A DNA stretch of 64,000 bases from Bacillus shivajii (GCF_020519665.1 NZ_CP084703.1:3348001-3412000); one strand, 5' to 3'; counted from the stretch's first letter, positions 44,523 to 54,402 are shown. Numbers and translations: made by a program. Notes: generated from the sequence alone by a model not told the origin.

Positions 44523-45893
44523 TTAAGTTAATGCATTGACTACCTCTTCTAATTTCATGCCGCGGGAGCCTTTGACTAAGACAATAGCCCCTTCTTCGAC
44601 GACTTCTTTTAGTTTAGCAATTAACATTTGTTTGTCATCGAATGCCAAAACATGATTAGGTGAAAAATTTACTTTTGCCCCTTCTGCAATTTTCCTCCCA
44701 AGTTCTCCTATCGTGAAAACATAATTAATTTTACTATTGTCAATACCTTCTCCGACATCATAGTGGAAGGCCTCTTCACTATCACCTAGTTCTAACATAT
44801 CGCCTAAAACGACAATTTTTTTCTTATATCCGTTTAAATCTTGAAGTAACTCAATCGCTGCTTGCATGGATGTTGGGCTCGCATTATACGCATCATTAAT
44901 CACTGCCACTCCATCCTCGCCTTGGATCAATTCCGTTCGCATGCCCGTAATCTGAATCATTTCCAGCCCTTTTTTTATGTTAGGCATCGACACATCAAAC
45001 TGTTTAGCAATAGCAATGGCAGATAGCGCATTATTTATATTATGTTTACCGAGAACTGGAATAAAAAATTCTGTCTCGTTTTCTCCATTGATCGTAAAAT
45101 AAGTGCCATTCGTCTTCTGGTCAATCTGCACCGGGTAATAGTCGTTTTTCTCAGAACTGCCAAAGGTTTTAACATGAAACGGACAGTTCGTCACTTTTTC
45201 TGTTAAGAGCGGTTCATCTCCATGGATCACGAGGCTCCCATGTTCCTTGAGGCCTGCCGTAATTTCAAATTTTGCCTCAGAAATTCCTTCCCGTGATCCT
45301 AAATCTTGTAAATGGGATTCTCCAATATTAGTAATGATTGCAGCCTCGGGTTGCGCAATGTTTGAAAGAAGCTCAATTTCTCCTCTTCCGCTCATTCCCA
45401 TTTCTAACACAGCCAGTTCCGTATCTTCCTCTAAGCTGAGAATGGTAAGTGGGAGCCCAATATGGTTATTGTAATTCCCCTCTGTTTTTTGGACCTTGTA
45501 AGTTGAACTAAGTACAGAAGTGACCATGTCCTTCGTCGTTGTTTTTCCATTGCTTCCAGTAATTCCAACGACTTTTGCGGGAAGGCTCGCTAAATAGTTT
45601 TTTGCTAAATTCTGCAACGCCAATAAAGTGTCTTCAACATATATAAGTGGTACACCTTCTGGCGGGTTCGGCTGGTCCTTTTGCCATAGGCCTCCAGATG
45701 CTCCATTCTCGACAGCTGCTCTCATAAAATCGTGGCCATTAAAATTCTCGCCAACAATAGGGATATACAGATTTCCTTTTTGTATTGTTCTTGTATCTGT
45801 GGAAACTCCTGCAACCTCGGTGGTAGAAGTGTCTGGACCAACAGTTTCTCCATTCACCCATGTAGCAATATCCTTTAACTTCCTTTTTATCAT
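44523..45893 (-). CDS. murF: UDP-N-acetylmuramoyl-tripeptide--D-alanyl-D-alanine ligase
   Basis: Adds D-Ala-D-Ala to UDP-MurNAc-tripeptide in peptidoglycan precursor synthesis. The Mur-ligase ATP loop is VVGITGSNGKTTTKDM; further motifs are EGNYNNHIGLPLTIL, LEMGMSGRGEIELL, TNIGESHLQDLGS, NDAYNASPTSM and VLGDMLELG. At 456 residues it is standard length. GAAGGAGCGAG precedes the ATG. It lies downstream of ddl in the usual Bacillus order, but two hairpin elements (45960-46556) sit between them. Confidence 0.96.
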   Translation of the reverse strand: MIKRKLKDIATWVNGETVGPDTSTTEVAGVSTDTRTIQKGNLYIPIVGENFNGHDFMRAAVENGASGGLWQKDQPNPPEGVPLIYVEDTLLALQNLAKNYLASLPAKVVGITGSNGKTTTKDMVTSVLSSTYKVQKTEGNYNNHIGLPLTILSLEEDTELAVLEMGMSGRGEIELLSNIAQPEAAIITNIGESHLQDLGSREGISEAKFEITAGLKEHGSLVIHGDEPLLTEKVTNCPFHVKTFGSSEKNDYYPVQIDQKTNGTYFTINGENETEFFIPVLGKHNINNALSAIAIAKQFDVSMPNIKKGLEMIQITGMRTELIQGEDGVAVINDAYNASPTSMQAAIELLQDLNGYKKKIVVLGDMLELGDSEEAFHYDVGEGIDNSKINYVFTIGELGRKIAEGAKVNFSPNHVLAFDDKQMLIAKLKEVVEEGAIVLVKGSRGMKLEEVVNALT

Positions 45894-45959
45894 CGGACTC
45901 GCTCCTTCTTGTTAATCGTATCGTATGTTTTATACAAGCTACCCTGAAAATAAGTGCTG

Positions 45960-46385
45960 ATGTTTGACAGTTTATGTGCTCGCTTTCACCTCTAGGTACA
46001 AGTGCAACATCTGTTCTAGCTTCGTTCCACTTGTTATCACAGTGTCTTCTTTGCACCTCTAGGCACAAGCGCGACATCCGTTCAAGCTGCACTTCGTTTG
46101 CTTTCGCGGTGTCTTCTTTGCCGCGGGCACGGCCTCAACTTCCCAAAACTCTCAAAGTTCGTTTTGGGTGATTTTCTGCTAACCTGCTTCTTCCTCTGCT
46201 AGTTTTGCTACGTAGCTTAATGCGTCGGCGCAACTCACTGTGACTCGACGAAGCTTTGTTCGTCGCTGTTCCCGCAGGAACGAGCAATGCTTCGCCGATA
46301 ATGCAACGAGTTGTCTCGACAGATACACTACGAAGCTTTGCTTGTAAAGGAAGAGACAGTGCTCGCAACATGCTTCCAAATTCAC
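45960..46385. repeat. Long-hairpin repeat element B with 67-bp tandem unit
   Basis: Begins with TGTTTGACAG..TATGTGCTCGC (as element C), then a 67-bp unit twice in tandem (starts 45995 and 46062: GGTACAAGTGCAACATCTGT, GGCACAAGCGCGACATCCGT). Next comes GCCGCGGGCACGGCCTCAAC and AAAGTTCGTTTTGGG (shared with element C), and a right part whose reverse complement matches element A (TGTCTCTTCC ... GTCGAGACAACTCG). It contains no supported gene; frames in it are artefacts. Confidence 0.75.
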
Positions 46386-46395
46386 CTTAAATATA

Positions 46396-46556
46396 GGCTT
46401 TGTTAAAGGCTAGTGTTGATTTTACAAAATTACACTCGCTTGCCGCGGGCAAGGCTTCAGCTAATCGGGAAAAAGCACCCCGATGGATCTTCAGCTCTTG
46501 CTTTCCCGCAGGCGTCTCGTGATTTTTGAAAATCAACATTGAAGATTAACAGAGCC
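46396..46556. repeat. MITE-like hairpin element B2 with terminal inverted repeats
   Basis: The left end GGCTTTGTTAAAGGC..TGTTGATTTT and right end AAAATCAACA..TTAACAGAGCC form inverted repeats of about 35 bp with gaps. The 161-bp interior (CTTGCCGCGGGCAAGGCTTC ... GATCTTCAGCTCTTGCTTTC) folds back. Similar elements with GTTGATTTT termini are recalled from several Bacillus genomes. Confidence 0.75.
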
Positions 46557-46634
46557 TAAATATAAAAGCTAAAACCATTTTTATGCACCATCGTCGGCCT
46601 TCTCTATTTGCTCGTTTTATTTTATGTATAAAGA

Positions 46635-46660
46635 AGGCTGACTCGTATTGGAGTCAACCT
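46635..46660 (-). terminator. Terminator of ddl
   Basis: Minus strand: GGTTGACTC - CAATAC - GAGTCAGCC followed by TTCTTTAT, 20-40 bp after the ddl stop. With the repeat elements beyond it, ddl and murF may be transcribed separately. Confidence 0.82.
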
Positions 46661-46677
46661 CAGAACTATTTTATTCC

Positions 46678-47775
46678 TTAAAACGTATGTTTAATCTTTT
46701 GTTTTTCCTCGTGACGCTCAACGCCAAGTTCGACAAGTTTTTCAATTAGCTCAGAATACTCTAAGCCCGATTCTTGCCAAAGCATCGGGAACATACTAAA
46801 TGGTGTGAAACCTGGCATTGTGTTCACTTCGTTCATGAGGACCTCACCGTCTTTTGTGATAAAGAAATCTGCGCGGACAAGACCGGAGCAATCGAGAGCT
46901 TGAAAAGATTGAATAGCTACAAGCTTAATTTCCTCATATTCTTCGTCGGAAATATTAGCAGGAATAATAAGCCCAGTATCGCCATCTTCATATTTCGCTT
47001 TATAGTCATAAAAGTCTGTTTTCGGAACGATTTCACCTACAACCGAACATTCAGGATCATCGTTTCCTAAAACGGCGATTTCCACTTCTCGACCGTCAAT
47101 CCCTTCTTCAATAATAATTTTGCGGTCATATTCAAAAGCTTCCTCAAAGGCTTTTGCTAAACTTTGGCGATCCTTACATTTACTGATTCCTACACTTGAG
47201 CCTAAGTTCGCCGGCTTGACAAAACAAGGGTAGCCAAGTTTTTCTTCGACGCTTTTGTATGCTGTTTCCGCGTCCTTTTCCCAATCTCCACGTAAATACC
47301 ATACATATCTAGCCTGCTTAATACCCGCCTGTTCATAGATGTTTTTCATCATGACTTTATCCATTCCGGCAGCGGAAGCTAGCACGCCATTACCGACATA
47401 AGGAATGTTCAACAGTTCTAACAATCCTTGAACAGTCCCATCTTCCCCGTTCGGCCCGTGCAGTAACGGGAAAACGACATCAATTTTATTTTCAGACGTA
47501 TCGTTGTTGTCAGCTTTTGTTGCAACGGAGAAGATTTCTGAGTTTAACGCAAGAGGAGAGATTGATTCGCCTTCTTCTTTTAGTCGAAGCTTCTTGACAT
47601 CATCAACGGGACCTTGAAGCTGAGCTCCCCTGACCCACTCTCCAGTTTCTGTAATATATATTGGATGGACTTCATACTTTGTTAAGTCTAATGCTTTAAT
47701 AACAGCTTTTGCAGTTTGTAATGAAACTTTATGTTCAGCGGATTTTCCACCATACAATAATCCTAGTTTAATCAT
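46678..47775 (-). CDS. ddl: D-alanine--D-alanine ligase
   Basis: Joins two D-alanines for peptidoglycan. An ATP-grasp enzyme of 365 residues: [75 protein letters not shown] and [17 protein letters not shown]. The Y in DFYDYKAKY is the one favouring D-Ala over D-lactate. The ATG at 47775 with GGAGG six bases upstream is used; an in-frame GTG lies two codons earlier. Confidence 0.96.
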   Translation of the reverse strand: MIKLGLLYGGKSAEHKVSLQTAKAVIKALDLTKYEVHPIYITETGEWVRGAQLQGPVDDVKKLRLKEEGESISPLALNSEIFSVATKADNNDTSENKIDVVFPLLHGPNGEDGTVQGLLELLNIPYVGNGVLASAAGMDKVMMKNIYEQAGIKQARYVWYLRGDWEKDAETAYKSVEEKLGYPCFVKPANLGSSVGISKCKDRQSLAKAFEEAFEYDRKIIIEEGIDGREVEIAVLGNDDPECSVVGEIVPKTDFYDYKAKYEDGDTGLIIPANISDEEYEEIKLVAIQSFQALDCSGLVRADFFITKDGEVLMNEVNTMPGFTPFSMFPMLWQESGLEYSELIEKLVELGVERHEEKQKIKHTF

Positions 47776-47997
47776 GTTCACCCTCCATAACGATTTATCC
47801 TTCTCATTGTAACATTTTCGCTTCTAAGTTAAATACTAATTTATCCCTAGTTTCCACCCGTACTCGCTTATTAGCCTATTTTTAAATAATGTATGTAGAG
47901 ATCTTTTCTTTGGGCATGTTTCTTCGAATATTTTTTCGATATGAAGCTAGAGATTATGTCTTGGCTAATATTTTATTTTCGATACATTACTACATGA

Positions 47998-48037
47998 ACT
48001 CTTTACTTGCGACTTCCACTCCTTACTTGCGACAACG
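47998..48037. repeat. Two 20-bp direct units (CTTACTTGCGAC core)
   Basis: ACTCTTTACTTGCGACTTCC followed directly by ACTCCTTACTTGCGACAACG. The 20-bp period and TTGCG core resemble the minisatellite at 15.7 kb. The surrounding 47776-48121 gap shows nothing else. Confidence 0.55.
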
Positions 48038-48121
48038 TTATTTCTCTCTTCTTTGAACAAATACCTGTAAATGTTTCGTTTTAAACAATTCAAATAACAT
48101 GTGAAGAAAAATGTATGAATC

Positions 48122-48158
48122 GAAAAACCTAGCGAGGGAACAACAGCCCAAGCTAGGT
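48122..48158 (-). terminator. Terminator of the DUF3784/PH-like gene
   Basis: Minus strand: ACCTAGC ... GCTAGGT with an 18-base loop, followed by TTTTTCG, about 65 bp after the stop codon. Confidence 0.7.
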
Positions 48159-48223
48159 CCTTTTGGGCATAACTTTTCTTCGATGCAGTATTCTAAGGAC
48201 GCTTTACTAAACTGCTTGCGCCT

Positions 48224-48961
48224 TTATTCACCCTCTACATTCCTCTTTAAGGCTTGAAACCATTCTTTCGTTTTCGTTTGGTTCTTCGCATTGATGTATA
48301 ATGACTCGTTTTCAGTTTCTATTAAAATAAACGGTGGGGAATCTTTGTGGACGAAAAGCCAGGCATCTCCAACTTCTTTTAACCTATACCTTCCTTTTGC
48401 TCGTTGGCCGATTGAAAAGCCATGTGCTCTCAACTTTACTTCTGGTAGTTGATCGACAATTTCGACGTATCTAATATCAGCTACTTGCCACTTCCCTCCG
48501 TAATAACCAGAAACACGAATTTCTTCTTCATTTACAGATAATTCGCTTGATTGATAAGCAGCAAACATGACAAATGCAATAATGCTAACTGTAATAAATT
48601 GCGCACCTAGAATGATTAATAACGTACGTTTTTGATTTTTCTCTGAACGCTTCTTATTAATCATAAGCAGATGAGTAAACATATAAACAACTACAGCGAG
48701 GAAAGAACCCTCAACTGAAAACGGAACTGATAAAAGGGCAAGTATGAACCCAATAAGGAGAATTATCCCGCTATTAATTAAAACTCTTCCTACCGCTTGC
48801 GGATACCCATTATTAATTAACTTTCGTTTTTCTTCCTTACTTTTTAACGCAAATCCAGAGATAAGATCATATATCTCTTTTTTCAGGATAAAATATCCTC
48901 CCAAAAACAAAAGAACCATCGGGATCATTATAGTAATAAACTTGATGAATGATTGTTCCAT
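48224..48961 (-). CDS. DUF3784 / PH-like membrane protein
   Basis: A 245-residue membrane protein. The N-terminal part (FITIMIPMVLLFLGGYFILK, YDLISGFALKSKEEKRKLI, GYPQAVGRVLINSGIILLIGF) follows the DUF3784 pattern. Two more hydrophobic segments follow, and the C-terminal ~100 residues (ADIRYVEIVDQLPEVKLR, FILIETENESLYINAKNQTK) resemble a bacterial PH domain. The function is unknown. GGAGGAG precedes the ATG. Single gene. Confidence 0.75.
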   Translation of the reverse strand: MEQSFIKFITIMIPMVLLFLGGYFILKKEIYDLISGFALKSKEEKRKLINNGYPQAVGRVLINSGIILLIGFILALLSVPFSVEGSFLAVVVYMFTHLLMINKKRSEKNQKRTLLIILGAQFITVSIIAFVMFAAYQSSELSVNEEEIRVSGYYGGKWQVADIRYVEIVDQLPEVKLRAHGFSIGQRAKGRYRLKEVGDAWLFVHKDSPPFILIETENESLYINAKNQTKTKEWFQALKRNVEGE

Positions 48962-49190
48962 GCAAACTCCTCCAGACCCACACGATACAATGGTCCTTAT
49001 CAGTAGCTTTATATAAGGCCATACTTTATTTCTATGTTTTTAGTAAAAAAAAAGAAACGAATATTACATTTAAAAATAACACGTTCATAACTGGGATACC
49101 CGTCCAATTTCAAAAATCTCCGCTCTTGTTCATGCCGATCTGGGTTTTATTGCATAAGGTATAGTATCCACATCGAAAGGTGGTGCGATG

Positions 49191-49349
49191 ATGAGTTATT
49201 ACTATGGATATGGAGGATGTGGCTGTTACGGTTCTGGTTACGGATATGGATATGATTATGGATATGGTTATCAACCATCTTATGGAAACGGATTTGTATT
49301 AATTCTTGTACTGTTCATCTTACTCGTAATCATCGGAGCTGCTCTTTAA
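49191..49349 (+). CDS. YjcZ-family small Gly/Tyr-rich protein
   Basis: A 52-residue protein. The N-terminal half is Gly/Tyr-rich (YYYGYGGCGCYGSGYGYG), the C-terminal half one membrane helix ending FVLILVLFILLVIIGAAL, which is the YjcZ/YtrH-like sporulation small-protein pattern of Bacilli. AAAGGTGG lies upstream; the second of two adjacent ATGs has the better spacing. A strong bidirectional terminator follows. Too short for many ORF callers. Confidence 0.88.
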   Translation: MSYYYGYGGCGCYGSGYGYGYDYGYGYQPSYGNGFVLILVLFILLVIIGAAL

Positions 49350-49378
49350 TCCAAATGACATGGCATGGCAACCTCTAA

Positions 49379-49420
49379 AAAAGAGCATAAACCTCAGCAA
49401 ATGAGGTTTATGCTCTTTAC
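49379..49420. terminator. Bidirectional terminator
   Basis: AAAGAGCATAAACCTCA - GCAAA - TGAGGTTTATGCTCTTT is a perfect 17-bp stem, flanked by A/T runs, between the convergent YjcZ-type gene and the next minus-strand gene. Confidence 0.92.
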
Positions 49421-49782
49421 GTATGTTGACTTTCCCAATCACGTTCTTTTTTGCGCGCATAGATGTGGTGGCAAATTGCATTAATAAAAAAAATAGCTGC
49501 CATTATGGCAAAAAATGCATTCCAGCCTAAAACATAATAAAAGCTATAATTACGTAAATTTTCAATATACAAGCCTGATGGGTCAACGTAAGGACTTAAA
49601 AAATGATAAATGATAAAAGTCAACAGTACAGACCCCAATACTTGAGCCGATATATATAACGTGGATTTCTTCCCCGTCATCTCGAGTCTTTCAATAAAAA
49701 TAAAGAAAAGGTAGCCAACACTAACAAAAATAAGGAAAAATAATATTAGTAAAGAAATAATTAATGTCGCTTCATTGATCAA
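49417..49782 (-). CDS. Hypothetical small membrane protein
   Basis: Not recognised. 121 residues with three hydrophobic segments (LIISLLILFFLIFVSVGYLF, LYISAQVLGSVLLTFIIYH, YYVLGWNAFFAIMAAIFFI) and a basic tail (HHIYARKKERDWE). A TTG at 49782 has GGAGG eight bases upstream and is taken as the start; the frame opens at 49821. Its stop codon overlaps the terminator stem. Confidence 0.65.
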   Translation of the reverse strand: MINEATLIISLLILFFLIFVSVGYLFFIFIERLEMTGKKSTLYISAQVLGSVLLTFIIYHFLSPYVDPSGLYIENLRNYSFYYVLGWNAFFAIMAAIFFINAICHHIYARKKERDWESQHT

Positions 49783-49911
49783 CTTCTTTTCCTCCCTCAA
49801 TATGAATAGAAACATACTCAATTTTAAGTGATTTTACTTTTTGTATACGTGTGATATTTAAGAAAAGTTTCATTTTTTCAAAAAAAAACGTGTAACTATT
49901 TTTTGCATAGT

Positions 49912-49988
49912 AAAAAGGCTATTAATATGCTGTATAGTGTCAAATATATTTGAAGTGACTGAATGACACTTAGCATATAACAGCCTTC
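49912..49988 (-). terminator. Long interrupted hairpin after the formamidase gene
   Basis: Minus strand: GGCTGTTATATGCTAAGTGTCA and, after a 30-base loop, TGACACTATACAGCATATTAATAGCC pair with a few bulges, followed by TTTTTACTATG. It acts as a terminator in position, though the stem is unusually long. Confidence 0.7.
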
Positions 49989-50001
49989 AAACAATGATTT
50001 C

Positions 50002-50940
50002 TTATTTAAAAATATCTAGAGGCAAGAATGATGAAACGAGATAATGCGGCACATCAACGACTTCACTAATCTTTAAATCGACAGCGACACTACATAACGC
50101 GTACGCTTCTTGATCATTAAGTCCATAAACGGCTGTAAGGTGCTCAATCATGTAACTTACGGACTTCTTTGTTGCTGTCATTAAATCTTCTCCATAGCCG
50201 GTTGTCACATGATACCCTTTCTTACTTTGTCCAGATAATAACGGTCCTGGTGTAGTAAATTGCGGTTCTTGGATTTGCTTTCCTTTGTGCAATTTAAACT
50301 TTAATTGTATGTCCATTGGGGCTTCAATGGCTGTCCCACATACTTCACCATCGCCTTGCGCAGCGTGTGTATCACCGACAGAAAACAACGCACCTTCAAC
50401 CCACACTGGTAAGTACAGTTTCGTTCCTTTCGTCAAATGGCGAATATCCATGTTGCCACCGTTTTTTCTCGGAGGTACAACACTATGCTCGCCAGCTTCA
50501 GGTAACGCGACACCAATCGTTCCTGGAAATGGATTTGTTGGGATTTCAATCCCTGGCAAAAACTCTGCTTTCTTGTCCTTTTGCAAGTCCCAAATTTTTA
50601 AAAAAGGGTCGTTGAATTGTTCGTTCAATAATCCAAACCCAGGAATTACAGCTGTCCACCCCCAGCTTTGAGGACCAAATCCTTCAATTTCAACTTCTAA
50701 TGTATCTCCTGGCTTTGCCCCCTCCACGAATACAGGACCTGTTACAGGGTTAACTTTTGAGAAATCTAAATTCGGCACATCTTCTGTTTTTGACTGTTGT
50801 GTAAGTTGTCCACCAGAAGCATCTAACACTTCAAAATGAATACTTTTCCCTGGTGCAATTGATAATACAGGATCAATCGATTTATCCCAAACAAAATGAT
50901 GGCAATGACTATGAATGGTATGATCGTGTCCGCCCCCCAT
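50002..50940 (-). CDS. Acetamidase/formamidase family protein
   Basis: Hydrolyses short aliphatic amides to the acid and ammonia; formamide would give formate. A 312-residue FmdA/AmdA protein with HCHHFVWDKSIDP, VTGPVFVEGAKPGDTLEVEI, GWTAVIPGFGLL, PGTIGVALPEAGEHSVVPP, GGNMDIRHL and SVGDTHAAQGDGEVCGTAIE. The N-terminus is His-rich (GGGHDHTIHSHCHH), which may help metal binding. AGGAGG lies six bases upstream of the ATG. It stands alone, 200 bp from the pfl genes in the same orientation. Confidence 0.92.
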   Translation of the reverse strand: MGGGHDHTIHSHCHHFVWDKSIDPVLSIAPGKSIHFEVLDASGGQLTQQSKTEDVPNLDFSKVNPVTGPVFVEGAKPGDTLEVEIEGFGPQSWGWTAVIPGFGLLNEQFNDPFLKIWDLQKDKKAEFLPGIEIPTNPFPGTIGVALPEAGEHSVVPPRKNGGNMDIRHLTKGTKLYLPVWVEGALFSVGDTHAAQGDGEVCGTAIEAPMDIQLKFKLHKGKQIQEPQFTTPGPLLSGQSKKGYHVTTGYGEDLMTATKKSVSYMIEHLTAVYGLNDQEAYALCSVAVDLKISEVVDVPHYLVSSFLPLDIFK

Positions 50941-51072
50941 CCTAACCCTCCTAAAATATTTCGAAATTTGAAATAATACACTTATTTTATCATATTTTTC
51001 AGATATTTCATATTCGTAGGTAGCTTACGCCACTAGTTCAAATACACCGATTTCACAAACGATGAAAACAAA

Positions 51073-51130
51073 ATGAAGCTGTCTCATCAATTCTAAGTTT
51101 TTTAATATCTTAGATTGTGAAACAGCTCCA
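51073..51130 (-). terminator. Terminator of pflBA
   Basis: Minus strand: GGAGCTGTTTCACAATCTAAGAT and CTTAGAATTGATGAGACAGCTTC pair with small interruptions, followed by TTTTGTTTTC. Confidence 0.8.
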
Positions 51131-51137
51131 CTTTAAA

Positions 51138-51863
51138 TTAAATATTTACGATTTTTTTACCACAGATCCGTTCATATGCAGCTTCGACTTCACCGTCTGT
51201 CGGTGGGGCTAAGTGAGTCAGTTTATTTTCTAATCCGAGCTGTTCCCACTTGTATTCTCCCATCTTATGATACGGAAGGACATCGACCTTTTCAACGTTA
51301 GACAATGTATTAATAAAGTTATGCAGTCCTTCCAAATCTTCTACACGATCTGTATACGTAGGAACGAGTACATATCGAACCCAAATCGGAATGTTTCGTT
51401 CATCTAGTTTTCTAGCAAGTTTTAACGTGTTCTTATTTGAAAGACTTGTTAATTGTTCATGTTTTACTGGATCAATTTGTTTAATGTCCATTAAAACAAG
51501 GTCCGTTAATTCTAATATGTTGTCAATGTTCTTTGGAATGACAGAACCTGCGGTATCAAGAGTGGTATGAATGCCTTTTTCTTTACACTGTTTAAACAAG
51601 GCTTCAATGAAGTCTGGTTGCAAAAGTGGTTCACCACCACTTACCGTTACACCTCCGTTTGAAAACTTCATATACGGAATGTATGCTTCGACCTCTGCCA
51701 TAAGAGTATTGACATCCATCTCTTCCCCACCTTGTGGATTCCACGTGTCAGGGTTATGGCAATACAAGCACCTTAACGGACAGCCTTGTAAAAAAATGAC
51801 GAAGCGTAGGCCTGGGCCATCAACGGTACCACAAGATTCTACTGAATGAACATTGGCTTTCAT
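51138..51863 (-). CDS. pflA: Pyruvate formate-lyase activating enzyme
   Basis: A radical-SAM enzyme that installs the glycyl radical on PflB. The cluster motif CPLRCLYC (CxxxCxxC) is at about residues 28-35 within GTVDGPGLRFVIFLQG, with GGVTVSGGEPLLQ and DLVLMDIKQIDP downstream. The length (~241) fits. The ATG at 51863 is used; a GTG at 51872 overlapping the pflB stop (GTGA) is an alternative and would mean translational coupling. No good Shine-Dalgarno is visible for either. Confidence 0.95.
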   Translation of the reverse strand: MKANVHSVESCGTVDGPGLRFVIFLQGCPLRCLYCHNPDTWNPQGGEEMDVNTLMAEVEAYIPYMKFSNGGVTVSGGEPLLQPDFIEALFKQCKEKGIHTTLDTAGSVIPKNIDNILELTDLVLMDIKQIDPVKHEQLTSLSNKNTLKLARKLDERNIPIWVRYVLVPTYTDRVEDLEGLHNFINTLSNVEKVDVLPYHKMGEYKWEQLGLENKLTHLAPPTDGEVEAAYERICGKKIVNI

Positions 51864-51868
51864 ATTAA

Positions 51869-54094
51869 TCACATACTTTCATGGAAGGTTCGATTCACAA
51901 CATCCATTTGCTGTTCCCTCGTGAGTTTAATGAAGTTTACAGCATATCCAGATACACGAATCGTCAGTTGCGGGTATTTCTCTGGGTGTTCGATTGCATC
52001 TAATAAGTGATCGCGGTCAAAAACATTAATATTAAGGTGGTGTCCACCTTGCGTCATATATCCGTCAATGATCGCTGACATATTATTGATTCGATCTACC
52101 GTCTCTTTCCCTAATGCTTTAGGAACGATCGAAAATGTGTAAGAGATTCCGTCTTGCGCATTTTCATAAGGTAGCTTAGCTACTGAATTAAGGGAAGCAA
52201 GCGCACCTTTTTGGTCTCTTCCGTGCATTGGGTTCGCTCCCGGGGCAAATGGTTCGCCAGCTTTTCGGCCATCAGGAGTGTTTCCAGTTTTCTTACCGTA
52301 AACAACGTTTGATGTAATCGTAAGAACGGATTGCGTTGGAACAGAATTACGATATGTCGGTTGTTCACGAAGTTTATTCATAAAGGAACTTACGAGATTT
52401 GTTGCGATTTCATCGGCACGCGAATCATTATTACCGTATTTCGGATAATCTCCTTCAATTTCAAAATCAGTTGCTAAGCCATTTTCATCTCGGATGACCT
52501 TGACTTTTGTGTGTTTAATGGCACTTAAACTGTCGGCAACAACAGATAATCCAGCAATTCCACACGCCATCGTTCTTAATACGTCACGGTCGTGTAGAGC
52601 CATTTCAATTCGTTCATACGAATATTTATCATGCATGTAATGAATAACATTTAATGTTTGAATGTATAGATCAGCTAACCAGTCTTGGATTTTTTCGAAA
52701 TTTTCCATAACATCGTCGTAATCTAAATACTCTGAAGTAATCCGCTCAAGCTCAGGTGCTACTTGAATGTTAAGTTTTTCATCTTTTCCGCCATTAATTG
52801 CATATAAGAGGGCTTTTGCTAAGTTTGCTCGTGCACCGAAAAATTGCATTTGCTTTCCGATACGCATTGCTGATACACAGCAAGCAATTCCGTAATCATC
52901 ACCATAATCTTCTCTCATTAAATCGTCGTTTTCATATTGAATAGAACTCGTTTCAATCGACATTTTTGAGCAATATTTTTTAAACCCTTCTGGTAGCTGT
53001 TCGGACCATAATACCGTCAAGTTTGGTTCAGGAGCAGGTCCTAAGTTTTTCAATGTGTGCATAAAACGGAATGAGTTTTTTGTAACAAGTGGTTCTCCGC
53101 TTAATGACATACCACCAATTGATTCTGTTACCCATGTTGGGTCTCCACTAAATAATTCATCATAATCTGGTGTACGTAAAAACTTTACGATACGAAGCTT
53201 CATAACAAAGTGGTCAACGAGTTCTTGTGCTTCTACTTCTGTTAATAGACCACTTTCAATGTCGCGTTCAATATATATATCTAGGAAAGTTGAAATTCTT
53301 CCAATACTCATCGCTGCACCATTTTGCTCTTTAATTGCTGCTAAATAGCCAAAGTATAGCCATTGAAAGGCTTCTTGAGCATTATTTGCAGGTTGCGAAA
53401 TATCGTGCCCATATGAAGCGGCCATCTCTTTTAATTCTACGAGTGAACGAACTTGTTCAGATATTTCTTCACGATTTCGGATCGTCTCTTCACTCATCAC
53501 ACTTGTTAATGTTTTAAGTTCAGCTTTCTTATCTTCAATGAGGCGGTCCACACCATATAGAGCTACACGACGGTAATCACCAATGATTCTTCCTCTGCCA
53601 TATGCATCAGGTAGACCAGTGATTACTGCTGATTTTCTCGCTAGTTTCATTTCATCAGTGTATGCATCAAAGACACCTTGGTTATGCGTTTTACGATAGT
53701 CTGTAAAAACTTTCTCAATTTCAGGGTCTAAATCAAACCCGTATGCTTCAGCTCCTTGCTTCATCATGCGAATTCCGCCAAAAGGCTGGACGGAGCGTTT
53801 TAACGGAGCATCCGTTTGTAAACCGACGATTTTTTCTTTGTCTTTGTCGATAAAGCCAGGGTTATGGGATGTAATCGTTGAGACGGTCTTCGTATCAATA
53901 TCAAGCACGCCTCCATTATCCCGCTCTTGTTTCATCAGTTCTAATAGCTGATTCCACAATTCTTTTGTTGTTTCAGTCGGCTTTTCTAAAAATTCATCTG
54001 TTCCTGTATAAGAACGAACATTTCGTAAAATAAAGTCACGAACATTAATCTCCTTTGTCCAATCTCCTGCTTTAAAGTTTCCCCATTGTTCCAT
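51869..54094 (-). CDS. pflB: Formate C-acetyltransferase (pyruvate formate-lyase)
   Basis: Converts pyruvate and CoA to acetyl-CoA and formate without oxygen. 741 residues with the catalytic cysteine pair in [26 protein letters not shown] and the C-terminal glycyl-radical loop [17 protein letters not shown]. The ATG at 54094 has GAGGGAG nine bases upstream; the frame opens three codons earlier at a TTG. A TATAAT -10 lies at 54205-54210 (minus strand) with no good -35, suggesting activator dependence; the adjacent TTTGTGACGTGTTAAA only loosely resembles an FNR or Rex site. Formate formed here is the likely substrate of FdnGHI. Confidence 0.96.
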   Translation of the reverse strand: MEQWGNFKAGDWTKEINVRDFILRNVRSYTGTDEFLEKPTETTKELWNQLLELMKQERDNGGVLDIDTKTVSTITSHNPGFIDKDKEKIVGLQTDAPLKRSVQPFGGIRMMKQGAEAYGFDLDPEIEKVFTDYRKTHNQGVFDAYTDEMKLARKSAVITGLPDAYGRGRIIGDYRRVALYGVDRLIEDKKAELKTLTSVMSEETIRNREEISEQVRSLVELKEMAASYGHDISQPANNAQEAFQWLYFGYLAAIKEQNGAAMSIGRISTFLDIYIERDIESGLLTEVEAQELVDHFVMKLRIVKFLRTPDYDELFSGDPTWVTESIGGMSLSGEPLVTKNSFRFMHTLKNLGPAPEPNLTVLWSEQLPEGFKKYCSKMSIETSSIQYENDDLMREDYGDDYGIACCVSAMRIGKQMQFFGARANLAKALLYAINGGKDEKLNIQVAPELERITSEYLDYDDVMENFEKIQDWLADLYIQTLNVIHYMHDKYSYERIEMALHDRDVLRTMACGIAGLSVVADSLSAIKHTKVKVIRDENGLATDFEIEGDYPKYGNNDSRADEIATNLVSSFMNKLREQPTYRNSVPTQSVLTITSNVVYGKKTGNTPDGRKAGEPFAPGANPMHGRDQKGALASLNSVAKLPYENAQDGISYTFSIVPKALGKETVDRINNMSAIIDGYMTQGGHHLNINVFDRDHLLDAIEHPEKYPQLTIRVSGYAVNFIKLTREQQMDVVNRTFHESM

Positions 54095-54302
54095 TAATGA
54101 CAACTCCCTCTCTTGTATGTGACAACATTCACATACTCTTTTAAAAAAATTTCATAAACATTACTTTATATTCATTTTTGCTGTACATGTTTATCTACAA
54201 CTCTATTATAACGCATTAGTCATCAGATAAGTTTGACACATTTGTGACGTGTTAAATGTATGAATGTGTATATACGCATCCTCGTATTAATCAACATATT
54301 AA

Positions 54303-54350
54303 AATACCATAAATATCCAAGTACCAGGCACCTGGATAATTATGGTTATA
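54303..54350. repeat. REP-like long palindrome (CCAGGCACCTGG core)
   Basis: ACCATAAATATCCA and TGGATAATTATGGT flank AGTACCAGGCACC. The right arm CCTGGATAATTATGGTTAT is identical to the copy at 39331-39349, while the left arm has a one-base change. Between pflB and the sigma factor gene. Confidence 0.8.
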
Positions 54351-54402
54351 TATAATAAGTAAACAATTATATAACGAACTTGACCTTGACTGGTTCGCCG
54401 TT

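Noticed and set aside
46135-46385. ORFs in the murF-ddl interval
   Set aside because: They lie wholly inside a fold-back repeat element and lack start signals.
54232-54250. FNR or Rex box upstream of pflB
   Set aside because: TTTGACACATTTGTGACGTG has only partial half-sites and does not satisfy TGTGA-N6-TCACA or TTGTGAA-N4-TTCACAA.
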